Shown here: positions 27,301 through 38,824 of the stretch, in pieces
How the letters are laid out: each line of letters opens with the position of its first letter
Position numbering within the stretch: position 1 is the stretch's first letter
Origin: Bugulina stolonifera
Lineage: Eukaryota; Bryozoa; Gymnolaemata; Cheilostomatida; Bugulidae
NCBI GenBank assembly: GCA_935421135.1
Contig: OW285192.1
Coordinates: 7,469,501-7,533,500 of the forward strand
Direction of reading: 5' to 3'
DNA length: 64,000 nt
Notes under the pieces: generated by a model
What the model saw: the letters and a program-made list of their open reading frames with translations, nothing else
Databases searched by the model: none
What the model was told of the DNA's origin: nothing
Made by a program: the position numbers and the translations under genes

Positions 27301-30300
27301 AGAAGAAGCTTTATTTCTTACGTTACCGGAGAAGACGGCAATCTGAAAGCAAAACACTGTACTTATTAACAGTTAGTCAAGGAAGCAAATGCTAGTGTAA
27401 TAGGTGAGAGCTAGCGTGCAAAAATATCTCTCACAACTTCCATGGAGCTCTCAAGTTCCAGCTGACCACCAAGGCTAGCCAGCCAGCAAATCTGACTGCC
27501 ATATTTATCTTATACTTGTTTGAACCTGATCTTTGACCAAAATCTAAGACGAGTCAAAGTACGGTTCACTCAGTAATATCTTGGGGGAGGCAACTCCTAT
27601 ATTAACTTTCACTTGACATCTCAAGTAGTGGTATCAGGGCGATGGACAAGTACTATATATTATACTATAAGTACATGTACTTATTGTACACTCACAGGTT
27701 GATCTGAAACAATCATGGTACCAGTTAAGTCTCCTCGGCTCTGACCTAGATATGTCTCGTACTGAGTCAAGGTCATGGTGAACGTTTGTCCATTTGTATA
27801 GAGTAGACCTCTGTAGTTTACTTGTACAGGGAGATCAGCTGCAACAGCAGTAATACATGTTAGTAGTATAGTCAATGCAGATCCGCACAAACTACACAGT
27901 ATACTACTCATGTACATTTATAAAGATGTATACCGTTGTCTTCTTTCATCAAATAATGATTAAAAATCTGAAAACCTCCCCTGATCACACTAGCACCTAC
28001 TAATTGGAAGTTTGATGTGAAAAATATTTTAAATTTGTAGCAACACATTAACATTACATACATAAATACATGTAGTAGGACAATGTAGTACATGTGAGAA
28101 AACGAGAGAGGTAACTCCTGTAAATCGGCTGACTGTAGCCTAATATATAAGCCCTTACTGGAGCAGTCATTGGTACGTGACATAGGAGCCTACACAGATG
28201 TCTATGTAAATGTACAAGTGTAGACGCAGTAATGAAACTAACATAGCCTTAGTTTCTCAATCTTACTATCCCTATTATTTGAGCTGATCATATGTAATGA
28301 CACACGCATTCTAATATTGTAGTAGCTGGAATACATTCGTCTATACAATTACATAATAGTGTTCACTAACCGCTACTGATAAACCAGTGACTGGAATACT
28401 ACCCATTCACAGCTCACCAGAAAGGTAAAAAGGTGTAAACTGGTACTTACGGTTACTAGGCAGAGTAACCTGCACGTTGGTATCCTGCACACCCGAGAGT
28501 GCGAACTGGGTGGCGATATTAGCCTCGTCGTAAGAGGCTAAGACGTAGGAAGTAGCCAGCTCATTGGTTGGGATGGCGTAGAATCCGTCAGCTGAGAAGA
28601 GTTCTTTGTTGAAACCATAAACCTGTCAACATTCAATTACAAATATCAATATTTATAGGAATATTTTAGTAATATACATGTACATGCATTATTATAATAT
28701 CTATAATATATTATATCATTATATGTGATACGCATCTTTTATAAATTTTAATTAAAATTGTGCAATGGCATAAGTATATAGAAGATATACATGAATTTTA
28801 TAAAAGGGGCAATAATTGCATAACCTAACACAATATAATTATTACATGTGGCAAGCTTGATAGTAGAGATAAGACAACCACGAGTTACCTATTTTTATAC
28901 GAATTATATGGTTGCGTAGTTGTTGAGAAAAGCAAACAGGCTAACATTGAATCTAATAACAGCTAAAAGTCGAGCAAAAGAAGAGAACGGCATGAATGCT
29001 TACCATGACGTCTCTGTCTGAGTCAACCAGGACAGTTTTATACGTCTGCCAGTAGTCAGTAGCTATGAGTCTCATCCACCAGCATACCTCAAACTTCACA
29101 TTGCTGTCTACAAAAGTTCGTCATGCATTATCAACACGTTACACAGTAGTATATCGTAGGACTGAGAGGACTATTGTGTAGATATCAGTTGAAATGTGGG
29201 TGTTGAATTCAGACTTAACATCTCATCATTTTGCAGTTGTAGTAGAAGTCTACATTGACAATTAACATGTGTTTACTCATTCTTTGCATCAAAGCTCTAA
29301 TACTGCAAGGTAGGCAACACTGTAAATTCCAATAAGATCTTCTCAAATAAAATTTTAGATGCCCGCGGATATTCAAAATCTTGAGACTTTGATATTTCCA
29401 TGTATAATGTATAATGTAAGCCTTAGAACTCTGCATTCCTATAATGTGTAATTACATACAGTAAATGGGTGCAATGTATTGCATGTATCAGTGCATCGAG
29501 ATTTTAACTGGGAGTTGTCCTATCACAAATCTGGTTGACAGTGAAGCAGTAAGGAATGGTGTGCCACGCTTTCTATAAACTATCATCTATTTTAATCAAG
29601 ATGGAATTATTGGACATTCCAATATGTTTTGCATAATGTAGTTTACTTAGAGCATGTCCGCTCCAAATCGTCGCTTGAAACTTCAGATGAGTTGAATTTC
29701 ACACTGACTACGATCGTCACTACGATCATCAGAACCGCATAGAAAGGGGAGCAACCAATCACAAACACAGTGTGAAACAACACTATGATGCAGCTAAAAC
29801 AAATATCTCATTGATTTACCTTTTATGTGGGAAATGTTTCGATGTTGTTGCCCAATGCATTATTTTTTTATTAATTGGTTTTGCATTTTTACGGAGTTAT
29901 AATTTAGTTTGTTATTATTGGATAGTTTGCTTCCAGGTGTGTATATGCACTTACTGGGTGGTACAGTTCGCTCTTGTGAAGGGCAATCAGTTCCAGGAGA
30001 TGAGACTGTGACTCTAGCATCACTATTTCCTGTGTTGGAGACGTGTACCTCTAAGTTGTCATCTCGAGGGGCTTCCACTATGTTCTCCATGAACACCAGA
30101 TGGAATCGTCTCCCGGCAGTACTCGCATCTACAGATGTAAAGTTACAGATGAACATACACATGCTACAGTAAGTAGATTGATTTTAAGTAAGTTCGCGAG
30201 AACTTCTAAACTGCACGTCTAGATAGTTAGTCAGTTGGTAAATTACCAACTGATTATTATATATTGAGCTAGTTTTAAGCAAGGAATTTATATGTAGATA

Positions 30301-30521
30301 TGTACGTATTATTTGTGCTACTTAATAAATATAAGAGTTGTTTCACTTTCAACACACTAAGCATATGTTTGAAACTTGTCTATCACGGTATCAGCTGAGT
30401 AACTCAAGTTGGTTTCATCAGAAACATTCTATTTCAGACCAATTTTGGAACTCAGCTTATCTAAAGCATACAGTACGTGTAGTTGTTATTAACCTTTGTT
30501 CCATTAAATCAACTGCTTCAT

Positions 30522-30566
<45 letters not shown>

Positions 30567-31988
30567 GGGGGGGGGGGGCTTAATAGCTATTTTACTGATT
30601 TTCTAGAAGAGAACTAAACACAAACATCTAGTAATATGCCTGCAGTTTTTTATTGTATATAGATTTAATATACAAAGTTGAAATTAAAAGAATATGTTTG
30701 TGTAAAGGGCCAATCAAAATCTTTTTTAAAATTTGAGTAATCATCCACTAATTATCATCAAAGCTTTTTACTGAAAGTTTGTTAACATTCATACTGAGTT
30801 AAGACTAGTGTCTTCAGAACTAGGTTGTAAATAAATGTTGTAAGAAGGTGGGCTTTACCGAAGCAAACTATTCTAAACAGCGTGTTACTTATCTCATGAA
30901 TTTTATGTAGAATAGTAGTAGTAGCCTACATCTCTTACAGCAGTGAAATTGTTTTGGTCTAGTGTGCATCGAATTCTACAAATTTATTTTGCTGGAACTG
31001 ATTGAACAGTTAACTCAGCATTGCAACTGTGCTAAACTTCATATTGGAAACCGATGCAGTCTGGTATGGTGCCCTTGATATCTAGGCTAATTGTAGCTGG
31101 TCTATAAAAAAACAATACTTTTGTTTTATCCTGTTCTATTGCTTTCTTTCAAGGCTTTATTATTGTATGAGAAAAAAGGACCAAGTCAAAGTCAACCAAT
31201 TGTCCTGAACAAATTGAAAACTGTTATTAACTTACTTTCTTTCAGTAATAGTTTATTTAAAAATATAATTATTATTCTATATGTATGTCATACTTGTGAG
31301 TGAGGGGCCTAGCAGTTTAGCTTGTGCCCACTAATATTAATGTTATGTAACAAATATCTGTTTTATAGACTGCACTTATGCCATTATAAGGCTATTGAGT
31401 AAACATATATAATAATGTAGATAGGCCTATACAATAACATAGAAACCAATAGCAACTTCATTGGTCTTTTAAACCATTTTCAAACATTCAACATTTGGAT
31501 CAATGGCGATAGTGAAATACTGTATGCTCAGACAGTTAATATTCATCTAGACAAGCTTCCCACCTCACCATTTTAATTTTTGAATCAAGCCTGTTCTGTG
31601 GAAAAAGTTGAACAATTAGAGAGTTTTTATGGTTTAGAAACTTATATTAGCTATCCTTATTAGCAATTAGCAATATGAGCTTTTAGAAGAAAGCATTGTT
31701 GATAATGACCACATGACTGTGAATTACCCATCCACATTATTTTTACTATACAGAGTGATGTAATTTCCTTTTACCTGGATTACTTTTTGCATGAGGAAGA
31801 AATTGTTCATGGTTAAGCAATTACACTTGTACAAAAACTTAAGATGATGTGTTTTGGTTTCAAGTGAACACAGTGAATAGAAGACAATAGGGACACACCC
31901 ATCAATTACAATAATTATGTTATACTTGATACTTACAGCTTGCTGCCAAAACACTAGCCAATATGGCTAACAAGTAGCCTGCCTTCAT
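12301..31988 (-). CDS. Secreted protein with three IgGFc-binding-type domains and MopE-like linkers (23 exons)
   Basis: Exons in transcript order: 31937-31988, 29955-30128, 29004-29107, 28451-28622, 27696-27838, 27186-27342, 26760-26896, 26173-26349, 25363-25575, 23192-23407, 22545-22833, 22116-22358, 21714-21950, 21244-21374, 19101-19290, 16583-16717, 16098-16244, 15696-15954, 14797-14965, 14438-14684, 13972-14128, 13313-13548, 12301-12500. Frame is kept at every junction; total 1394 residues. Exon 1 encodes a signal peptide starting MKAGYLLAILASVLAAS. Three homologous units (about 18-443, 485-923, 973-1394) each show FMEN or YMEN, VYGxN, SRDHLVxQ, ADPAMF and, near the end, YGxxDRESY, all typical of the IgGFc-binding N-terminal domain of FCGBP-like mucosal proteins. 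Units are joined by Asp-rich linkers. No VWD or TIL domain was seen. Role inferred: extracellular or mucus adhesion. The exon 9/10 junction has a weak acceptor. Confidence 0.85.
16103..16185 (-). other. MopE-type metal-binding linker 2 (partly degenerate)
   Basis: Exon 16098-16244 encodes DNIDNDCDGAVDEE, then CNGIDDDVDGAVDEDC, the paralogue of linker 1, between domain units 2 and 3. Gly or Cys at the centre of the second Asp loop is replaced by Val, so its metal site may be weakened (inference). Confidence 0.65.
16718..19100 (-). other. 2.4-kb intron with a foldback element
   Basis: An intron of the IgGFc-domain gene between unit-2 exons 19101-19290 and 16583-16717. It contains the tRNA-derived foldback at 18613-18951. 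The remaining AT-rich sequence, including open frame 17611-17793, shows nothing recognisable. Confidence 0.7.
18613..18951. mobile_element. tRNA-derived SINE-like foldback
   Basis: Two arms of about 130 bases (18613-18741 and 18818-18951) are near reverse complements. The right arm is preceded by a box A-like stretch TGGTGTAGTGGGTAGCGTG (18790-18808) and includes a box B-like GGGTTCAAACCCC (about 18851-18863), the internal Pol III promoter of tRNAs. A matching box B in inverted orientation lies in the left arm, which lacks box A. The flanking tail (GGATTTGAAACAAGTCTCTG) is shared by both arms. No complete tRNA cloverleaf can be drawn, so this is a tRNA-related element rather than a tRNA gene. 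Confidence 0.7.
20042..20836 (+). mobile_element. Solo LTR copy 1
   Basis: The element starts TGTGATGG and ends CCATTACA, and is flanked by the same four bases ATAC (20038-20041 and 20837-20840). Inside, in plus orientation, are a TATA box TATATAAA (20508-20515) and an AATAAA (20561-20566), in the U3-R-U5 order of an LTR promoter and polyA site. It is clearly homologous to 33580-34241. No gag/pol, primer-binding site or polypurine tract lies beside it, so it is a solo LTR inserted in an intron, antisense to the host gene. Open frames 20106-20674 on both strands are LTR sequence. Confidence 0.8.
20931..21023. repeat. Short tandem array of ~24-base units, about 4 copies
   Basis: Divergent copies around GAGTTCAAACACTCAAGAAA follow the LTR by about 95 bases. 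No function was seen. Confidence 0.6.
23312..23371 (-). other. MopE-type metal-binding linker 1
   Basis: Within exon 23192-23407 the protein reads DNDCDNQIDEE, then CNLIDDDGDGLIDEDC: alternating Asp with paired Cys, as in the putative metal-binding motif first described in MopE. It separates domain unit 1 from unit 2. The regular Asp spacing and G at turn positions look intact, so Ca or other metal binding is plausible but not shown. Confidence 0.7.
23408..25362 (-). other. Intron between domain units 1 and 2
   Basis: 1.95 kb. It holds a direct duplication of about 29 bases (AGAGATATGTATAACAGAGG and following, 23963-23991; near-copy 24000-24028) and an inverted pair around GATCTCTGAA (about 24370) and TTCAGAGATC (about 24536). 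No exon was recognised. Confidence 0.6.
30129..31936 (-). other. First intron of the IgGFc-domain gene
   Basis: 1.8 kb between the signal-peptide exon and the first domain exon. Apart from the TG/G tract (30525-30578) and a short palindrome near 30231-30253, nothing was recognised. Confidence 0.65.
30525..30578. repeat. (TG)20 microsatellite followed by a run of 15 G
   Basis: Lies in intron 30129-31936 of the IgGFc-domain gene. Alternating TG is Z-DNA-prone and the G run could stack on the plus strand. Length may be affected by assembly. Confidence 0.95.
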
Positions 31989-34752
31989 TGTTTCAGCTAA
32001 TTGCTACAATCAACGCCAAGTCTAATTTGTGATGACTGTTGAGACAAAATTCTGCAGCCACCAACCTGGTTGTAGGCTTCACAATCAACTAACTGAATTG
32101 TAGTCTACAACGCCCTAGCACTTTGCAAGCACCTTACAACCGGCTTAGCTGCATACACAATATATAGTTACCGGGTTTTACAATTGAATCTAATTTGCAT
32201 ATGAACAATGTATTGGTCTTATAGAGCCGGTTTGGCATAGATTGATTTGTGTAATATTACATACAGCATTGGCAGCAAGAGAAGGAAAGACTAGCCAATC
32301 ATATTCCGCTTTTAGGTTTTAGCTAAGGCTGACTGAGTAAAATATTGTATGGAGAGTAAATATATGACATCAAGCTAAGACCAGTACCTCATTGAAATTA
32401 TATATAGCTACCTAGGCCAAAGGTGTACAATAAAACACACTGTAAAGAAATGTATTGTGTTAAAAAATGTTACTCATACCAACTAAACGTGTCCAGTTAA
32501 AGAAACTAGAATAGACGTTTTTAACATTCAGTCTAATAACCAATCACTGGAAAAATTTAATTTCACCAGTGTGCTAACACATCTTTTGCTAGCAATAAAT
32601 CTTAGAATTTTAATGGCAAGTTGAACATTATAGAAAAGTGTAAAAGTCCCATAATAGGTAGTACTGAGTAACGTACCAAAGTAGCATCAACTCCAACTGG
32701 TTCTATGCCATATTTATGCTGTCATATCAGAGAATTGTAGAAGATATATTTGTGGTGTCCATAAAGAAATAAGAGTGAAATCTAAGTGAAGAAGACAAGC
32801 ATAAGGTATTTTAGACGTACAACCACCAGAGGTCAGACTGCAACGGCATTCAATGATTAAGCTCAGTGCCCCGCGGGACTGCAATCCAGCATGGATTGTG
32901 GCGAGTAGGCTAGAAATCTGTGCCAATGAATATATTAATTGACCACAGGTAGCCTCCTATCTGCTCATTCTGTATAGCATACAGTCATATCTTGATTCAA
33001 GAAATATTGGACAGCGTCCAAAATCCAGACAATTCTGAAGGTCAGGGTAACCAACATCGTATAAGCTGCTAGTCAAAATTTTGTAGACATCACTGTCCAG
33101 TGGCTTATACTAGTTGGAAACCGTACAGGTCATTTATTGCATATTTAATAGCTTTCCTATATTCTGTACCGTGGTTGTATACTATTCTATTAGACCTGAA
33201 TACACAGGGCGGTCATCTACCTGCTTTTACAGACTGTCTCATTGTTTACAATGATCTCTAATGCATAACTAATTCCACTATTATTATTGCTAATTGAGAT
33301 CGATAGTACTTTAACCTGAAGTATATGCTTGTCAGCTTCATAATATACTGTGCATGTAAACGCCACTCTTGAATGAAAACGAAATGAAACTATGTGGAGT
33401 GAATGAAGATAATTATTCATGTACTGTGAACTAAAAACATCATCACAATTCATAATCTGATCTGTTCTGATGTTTGATTTACTTACACGTTAAATGCGAA
33501 TTTTGTAATTTGTAGCACCATGAGGTGCATGATAATCATAATAATAATACCTTATCATATTATGCATTAGACTATATATTGTAATGGTACGCCAAATCGT
33601 ATCTTACATCTGACACTCATTATTGTGTGCACATACATATATATATCTGCTTGTACTTTACTATGTTATTATATATAGTTACATGATTATTACTAAGTCT
33701 TTTTAATGCCTTTTATACCCATGTACAGAGGCCCGACCTCTCAGAATCCATTGATATTCATTTTGTACATGAATTGGACCATTATAAGCAGCTTTTGTAT
33801 AACCTGACCTATTTTGGGTCGGCCGTCGGGCTTCCGGCGGCCATCTTGTTGTGCAACTTCCGGACGACCACACGTCGTCTTTTCCGACGTCACGTCGGCC
33901 GGAAGTCCTTATACTATATAAAGGGCATTGTTTTACTGTTCATCCTCTCAGTCTTCACTTGGCTTTCAATAAAGACACATCTATACTTGATACAGAGACT
34001 TTCACTTCCTTTTGTCAGGTCATTCGCTTAGCGAACCGCCTACTAGGTCGGATCACTCTCTTTCATTGTATAGTCTGAAGGTCAGACTTGGGACCAGATG
34101 GGTCGTCTTTGGTAGTTCTTGGGCTACTGAGACCGCTCGATCTTTCATGTAATGCGAAGTCCTATTACCACTCATAGGCACTTCATTTCTGGGTCGATAG
34201 TCGTCCAAGGACGACCGCACCAAATCACAGAAACCATTACAATATTACAGTCATGATGACGCTACACATCTACATGTAACCTTTTTGAAGTGAGGGTGAT
34301 TTGGTTTATCAGCTACAATAGCGTTAAAACACAAGAATACGTTAAAAACTGTTTAGCATGTTGAGCCTTTCGAGACAAGACATTAACATTCAGACTTGGC
34401 AGTATTTGGCCTTGAGGCCATCTATTACACATGCATGTCTAAATCACAGTCAAGAAATAAAAGACAGAGGTTTAAAAACTCAGATACTTTAGTGAAAGTT
34501 CTGACAACCTTGGACTTGATCAAAGCAATGCTGTCAATATTGTAGTGCTTAACTTATACAAAACATATATATTTACATTGTAGTCACATGGTATGACATA
34601 ACATCAGTTGGGTTAAACTTTCAAATATCTAATATAACCAGTGCATTGTCCCTTGATTATATAAATTAATGATCTTTGATATGATGGTACAACGACCAGA
34701 CAGCATTGAGAAAATAGTGAATGAGTGAAAGGAATCTGCAGATAATACTTGG
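31989..34752. other. Intergenic region upstream of the IgGFc-domain gene
   Basis: Contains the presumed promoter of the minus-strand gene starting at 31988 (a possible minus-strand TATA-like ATATATA about 170 bases upstream near 32160, weak) and solo LTR copy 2 (33580-34241). No further gene was recognised; the open frames here are short and unsupported. Confidence 0.55.
33580..34241 (+). mobile_element. Solo LTR copy 2
   Basis: Same family as 20042-20836: starts TGTAATGG, ends CCATTACA, flanked by ATAT on both sides (33576-33579 and 34242-34245). It has TATATAAA at 33915-33922 and AATAAA at 33968-33973. It is about 130 bases shorter, the missing part lying in the 5' portion. The flanking four bases differ from those of copy 1 and the space between the copies is host gene, so the two are separate insertions, not the ends of one provirus. 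Open frames at 33774-34078 are LTR sequence. Confidence 0.8.
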
Positions 34753-36227
34753 TCATTTCGAAGACTTGCCTTCATTATCTTCGGAAGCTGATAATGTTAT
34801 GTATTTCTGATGAACTAATTCAGGCGTAATTCTAACAATATCGTCTGAACCATTCCGCCTCTTTAAGAGTGAAGGCATGTGATATTTAACTATTTCCAAA
34901 TCCCTCATTCCTGGCCCTCCATCATCGGGCTCCGCAGTTTTCCACTGCTTGAGCTTTTTCTTGTACCACGGCTTTGGTGCAGATTTTATAGCATAATCTA
35001 TAGCCATGGTTTCATCCTCATAGAAGACATTTGAGGCTGCGAATCTTCTCTTCTGTTTTCGTGACGTGAGTTTCAAGTCATTGGAATGCTTGGGATGAAC
35101 TTCCTGTGAAGTCTCTGGTTCATCAACATTTGAAGTCACCTAAAAATTCGGAGAGACAAAATATGACAACCATGCAATATAGTCAATGGGGCATCGGCAC
35201 GAAACCTTCGTTTCAGAATTCCCAAATGTGTGACGCAATTAATATTCATTGTGATTTTGGTTGAGCCAGCATTCAAGGTTTTGCCTTTTTATTGATGTCC
35301 TAACAAGAGTTGCATGACTTTGGCAGGCTTATTATTCTATATGTATTCAATATAATTCAGTTAGCATGGTGCCTAACTGTACCTGTCGTTTTCCATCTTA
35401 AAAGCCAACAATTCTTTTTGATTTTTATATGGTAACCATTAGCCACGCGCGTAACTCGGAGGTAACTTAACTAGTAATAGCGGTAGATAAAGTTGTCAAA
35501 TGCCATGTCCCATTGTGATACCAGCTATGCTAGTAGAACTATAAGCTTATTAGGAGGAATGGCATTGCCAAAATGACTCCGATATTTTAGCTAAATGTAC
35601 AAATGTAATATTATAATGTCGGATATCACTTCATGACATCGGGGTGAGTCAAGGAACTGTGAGTGGATGTTGTTACAATCAAATAAGTGAGCTATGAGCG
35701 CTATCGTAACAGTCTTCAGATTTCTTATTCACGTGCGTACTATATTGTAGACTATGTGTATAGACCATAGACTGTACTCTGCATATTCAGAGTTGACCAG
35801 AAGCTGTTAAAAGAAATCTTATTATTCTTCTTTTCTGAAACACTGAATACAAGAATGAGCATAGATGATGATGTAAACTGAGCATAGGCCTAGCAGCTTC
35901 TCCTGTAACAGGAGATGTTACGTATGCAGGGATAGAGATAGCATCCAAGTGAAACATTAAACCTGCATGCTACTGCCAATGTTTCACATACTTTAGGATC
36001 ATAATAGTCGTTGCGTTGAAACTTCAATTTGGTATCGTAAGGTTGGGTCAGGTTGCTAGGCAAACCCCAAATTTTATATCAACGACATAATGATAAATAC
36101 ATAGTGAAACCAATAAACAGTTTCAAAACCTTACCTTCGAGCTGGTCCCTGCAATTGGTATTACGGGCTCCGCTGAACTCGATGCACCACCAGAGCCCGT
36201 TTGCTCTGTAATTCTAAGCTCTGCCAT
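34753..36227 (-). CDS. Unrecognised two-exon gene, 159 residues
   Basis: Exon 1 is 36135-36227, starting MAELRITEQTGSGG, with donor GTAAGG. Exon 2 is 34753-35139 with acceptor TTTTTAG. The junction is in phase 0 and the total is 480 bases including TGA. The N-terminal 60 residues are Ser/Pro/Glu-rich and probably disordered. The middle is basic and aromatic (KQKRRFAASNVFYEDE, APKPWYKKKLKQWK), followed by a compact-looking stretch (RDLEIVKYHMPSLLKRR, VRITPELVHQKYITL) and an acidic-Ser tail. There is no signal peptide, membrane segment or motif I recognise. The conserved-looking core suggests a small nuclear or cytosolic protein, but no function can be given. Intron 35140-36134 is empty. Confidence 0.65.
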
Positions 36228-38536
36228 TACTACAACACAAATAATGGAGGCTTCTGACCACTATTTCACTATATGTTCAGCTGTAAAAGGGAAACTGTCA
36301 TTGATATGGTAGGCTAGCAGTTGGTATATTGTTACCAAAGTTCTAAAGTGTTTAGCTGCTGTGTAAGGTTCCTGGGAATAAACATATGGTTGTATTTAGT
36401 CAAGATTACTTTCTATTGGGGAATTAGTTAACTTGGACTGCATGAATTTTCCAGGGACTACCAATAAAATACCATGACCCCCTCCAAACCCGATTATTCT
36501 AGAAGGAGGGGATGACTCCGTTTCGGTGCAGTTAGACTAGTTGCACTATATCAGATCGGCAATTTAGGTTGGAGGTTTCTCAGAAAACATGTAGAGAAGA
36601 TGAGTTCTACTTCAGTTTTTGCTAAGAACGAAGGCTATCTCAGTTATACTGTTAGAACCAAGGTTATCTTAGTTACTGCTAGAACTAAGGTGGCATCAGT
36701 GTTAGACTATCATAATTACTGTTAAAGCTTGCACCTGTCACATAGGAGTTGTTATAAATACCATTATAATATACATGCCTCCAGCGTTTCGTTTTGGGAC
36801 CGAAAGCATTTTAATGTAGCTTTAATTGATTTCAAGTTGGATGATGTAGGTGTAGGCCTATGCAGCTATACAAGTTGAAAAATATAATAGGCCCACAATT
36901 AACCTGTAGACATACATTTTTTTCAATGTGACTCATTCTATTGCAAATGACACGCAACATGAATACCTAGAATTCAGGCTATTGTGGGTGAGTGTTTGCA
37001 TAAGATGGAATATTTGTGCAAGATTGCAATAATCTTTTGTGCACAGCTCAATGCGATTGCATGAAGCAAACACTACTCTTTCTAACTGAATATATTATTC
37101 CAAAGTTGTAGTAGTTGAGTAGGGGCGATGTCACCTGCTTTGACCTACTATATTATTTGAACATGATTGAAAAGGTACACAAAAGAAAAACTCTGAAAAC
37201 TATTCATTTTGAAAAAAAACAGAATATATTTTGCACAGCTCACTCTTTCGAGGGGCTTTACTAGGTTTAGGTCAATATAGGCGGCAAGCAGCAGCTCGTA
37301 AAATAAGGTATAAAGTTGCCAAATAAATCTCATTCTCAAGAACTGTTATGGAATTGGCGCATTGATTATTAATTAGTCTTGGGATACATTTTCAATACTA
37401 AGACATGCTCTACAAATGTTGATAAAAAATCAGTCTAAATAATAACAAAAAGTGTAGAAGCGAGTTAATCTACATTAGTTTGGAAACGTTGTAGGCCTAC
37501 ATGTAACCAGTTTTGCTGGTATAACCATAAGAGATGAAGCAAATTGCAGAAGAGATAAATGTGTAGTTTTTATGTCCTATAGACTGAACGACAACTTTCT
37601 ATATTGAACATTTAGTCAATACAAGTATGCCACCACAGTTCTGCACACTGGGAAGCCATATTGTGCAGCCGAGTAAAAATAATCAATGTATTATGAATGA
37701 AAGCTATTACTAATATTATCAGCAAAGAATGCTATGTGGGATCAGTGTCGCAGGCTATTTCTCATAGCTGGTCGCAGGCCATTTCTCATGGCTGGTCGCA
37801 GGCTATTTCTCATGGCTGGTCGCAGGCTATTTCTCATAGCTGGTCGCAGGCTATTTCTCATAGCTGGTTGCAGGCTATTTCTCATAGCTGGTCGCAGGCT
37901 ATTTCTCATGGCTGGTCGCAGGCTATTTCTCATAGCCGGTCACAGGCTATTTCTCATAAATGTCTTCGGATCTACATTCATTTATGAGCTGCTAGGTAGA
38001 GGCGGACAGAATCTGTTGCCTAGTACAATACTTATGATGCAGGGCACCTCAAGAGTTGGTCAATGATGATTTTTTTCTGCAATTGAATCTGTTTACTACT
38101 ACTTCATTTGAATTCCATGATACATGTATGTAAACATGATAAGCATAGTTTGTTCCATAAGAACGTTTTATGGTGAACACAACCTCAAATCAGTGACAAA
38201 AACCAGAAAAATCAACCTACTATATTGTATACTGTATTCCATATTTGTCTACTCCTTTCATTTCACTCTAAAATATACCTGGGTTACTACCTACATTTGC
38301 ACACTGTAAGTACATGTATGATTATACCATACACTAATTTACTTACCTTCTCGAGGTAATACACACACAGGTACGTGACAGCGAGTTACACACTCAAGTG
38401 CGATCAAGGAAACGCTTTCCAAAAAGCAGTAAACTTTCCACTTCAAAACTGTCAAGGGCCATAAAATGATACCAACTCAGTAAGTCCCCGTATTAACATT
38501 CGGTCATAAGCATACGTTATCTGGTGACATGACACA
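36228..38536. other. Intergenic region with a minisatellite
   Basis: Upstream of the 159-residue gene. It holds the 24-bp array at 37748-37960; otherwise AT-rich with no recognisable gene. Open frames 37148-37339 and 38124-38309 show no supporting features. Confidence 0.55.
37748..37960. repeat. 24-bp minisatellite, about 9 copies
   Basis: Tandem units of TCGCAGGCTATTTCTCATAG followed by CTGG. The unit length is a multiple of three and lacks stops in several frames, so it creates spurious open frames on both strands (for example an SQAISHSW 8-residue repeat). There is no start, splice or polyA context, so it is read as non-coding. Confidence 0.92.
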
Positions 38537-38824
38537 ATGTCACACAAGTGGCGTGTATCTGAGGACATGAAATACAAAATCATGTTATTATTACCTTCAA
38601 AGTACATGCATTATGAACTAATGTTAGCTAACCTCAAAGGGTTGCATAAGAAATTTCATCATGACAAGTTCATACTAGTGGAGTTCGAGGAAGTTGAACA
38701 CAATTGTGAGAAGATAAATGATCAGAGTGTGGATACGAATAACCAACCTGACCGTGGTTACGAATTGATGCACTCATTTGTGAGAGCAATTTACCACTAC
38801 TGCGTAAAAGTGGCAAATCCATGA
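38537..38824 (+). CDS. Doubtful small ORF, 95 residues
   Basis: Starts MSHKWRVSEDMKYKIMLLLP and contains FHHDKFILVEFEEVEHN and a C-terminal ELMHSFVRAIYHYCVKV. Composition is protein-like rather than low-complexity, and an AATAAA lies 73 bases after the stop (38898-38903). No family was recognised. It could be a small single-exon gene, the last exon of a gene whose other exons I cannot see, or chance. Confidence 0.3.
   Translation: MSHKWRVSEDMKYKIMLLLPSKYMHYELMLANLKGLHKKFHHDKFILVEFEEVEHNCEKINDQSVDTNNQPDRGYELMHSFVRAIYHYCVKVANP

Noticed and set aside
20836..33580. The two LTRs as the ends of one large retroelement
   Set aside because: The flanking four bases differ (ATAC and ATAT) and the DNA between them is the IgGFc-domain gene with no gag/pol.
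37697..38066. Open frames on both strands with an 8-residue repeat (SQAISHSW and similar)
   Set aside because: They arise from a 24-bp minisatellite lacking stops; several frames are open at once and there is no gene context.
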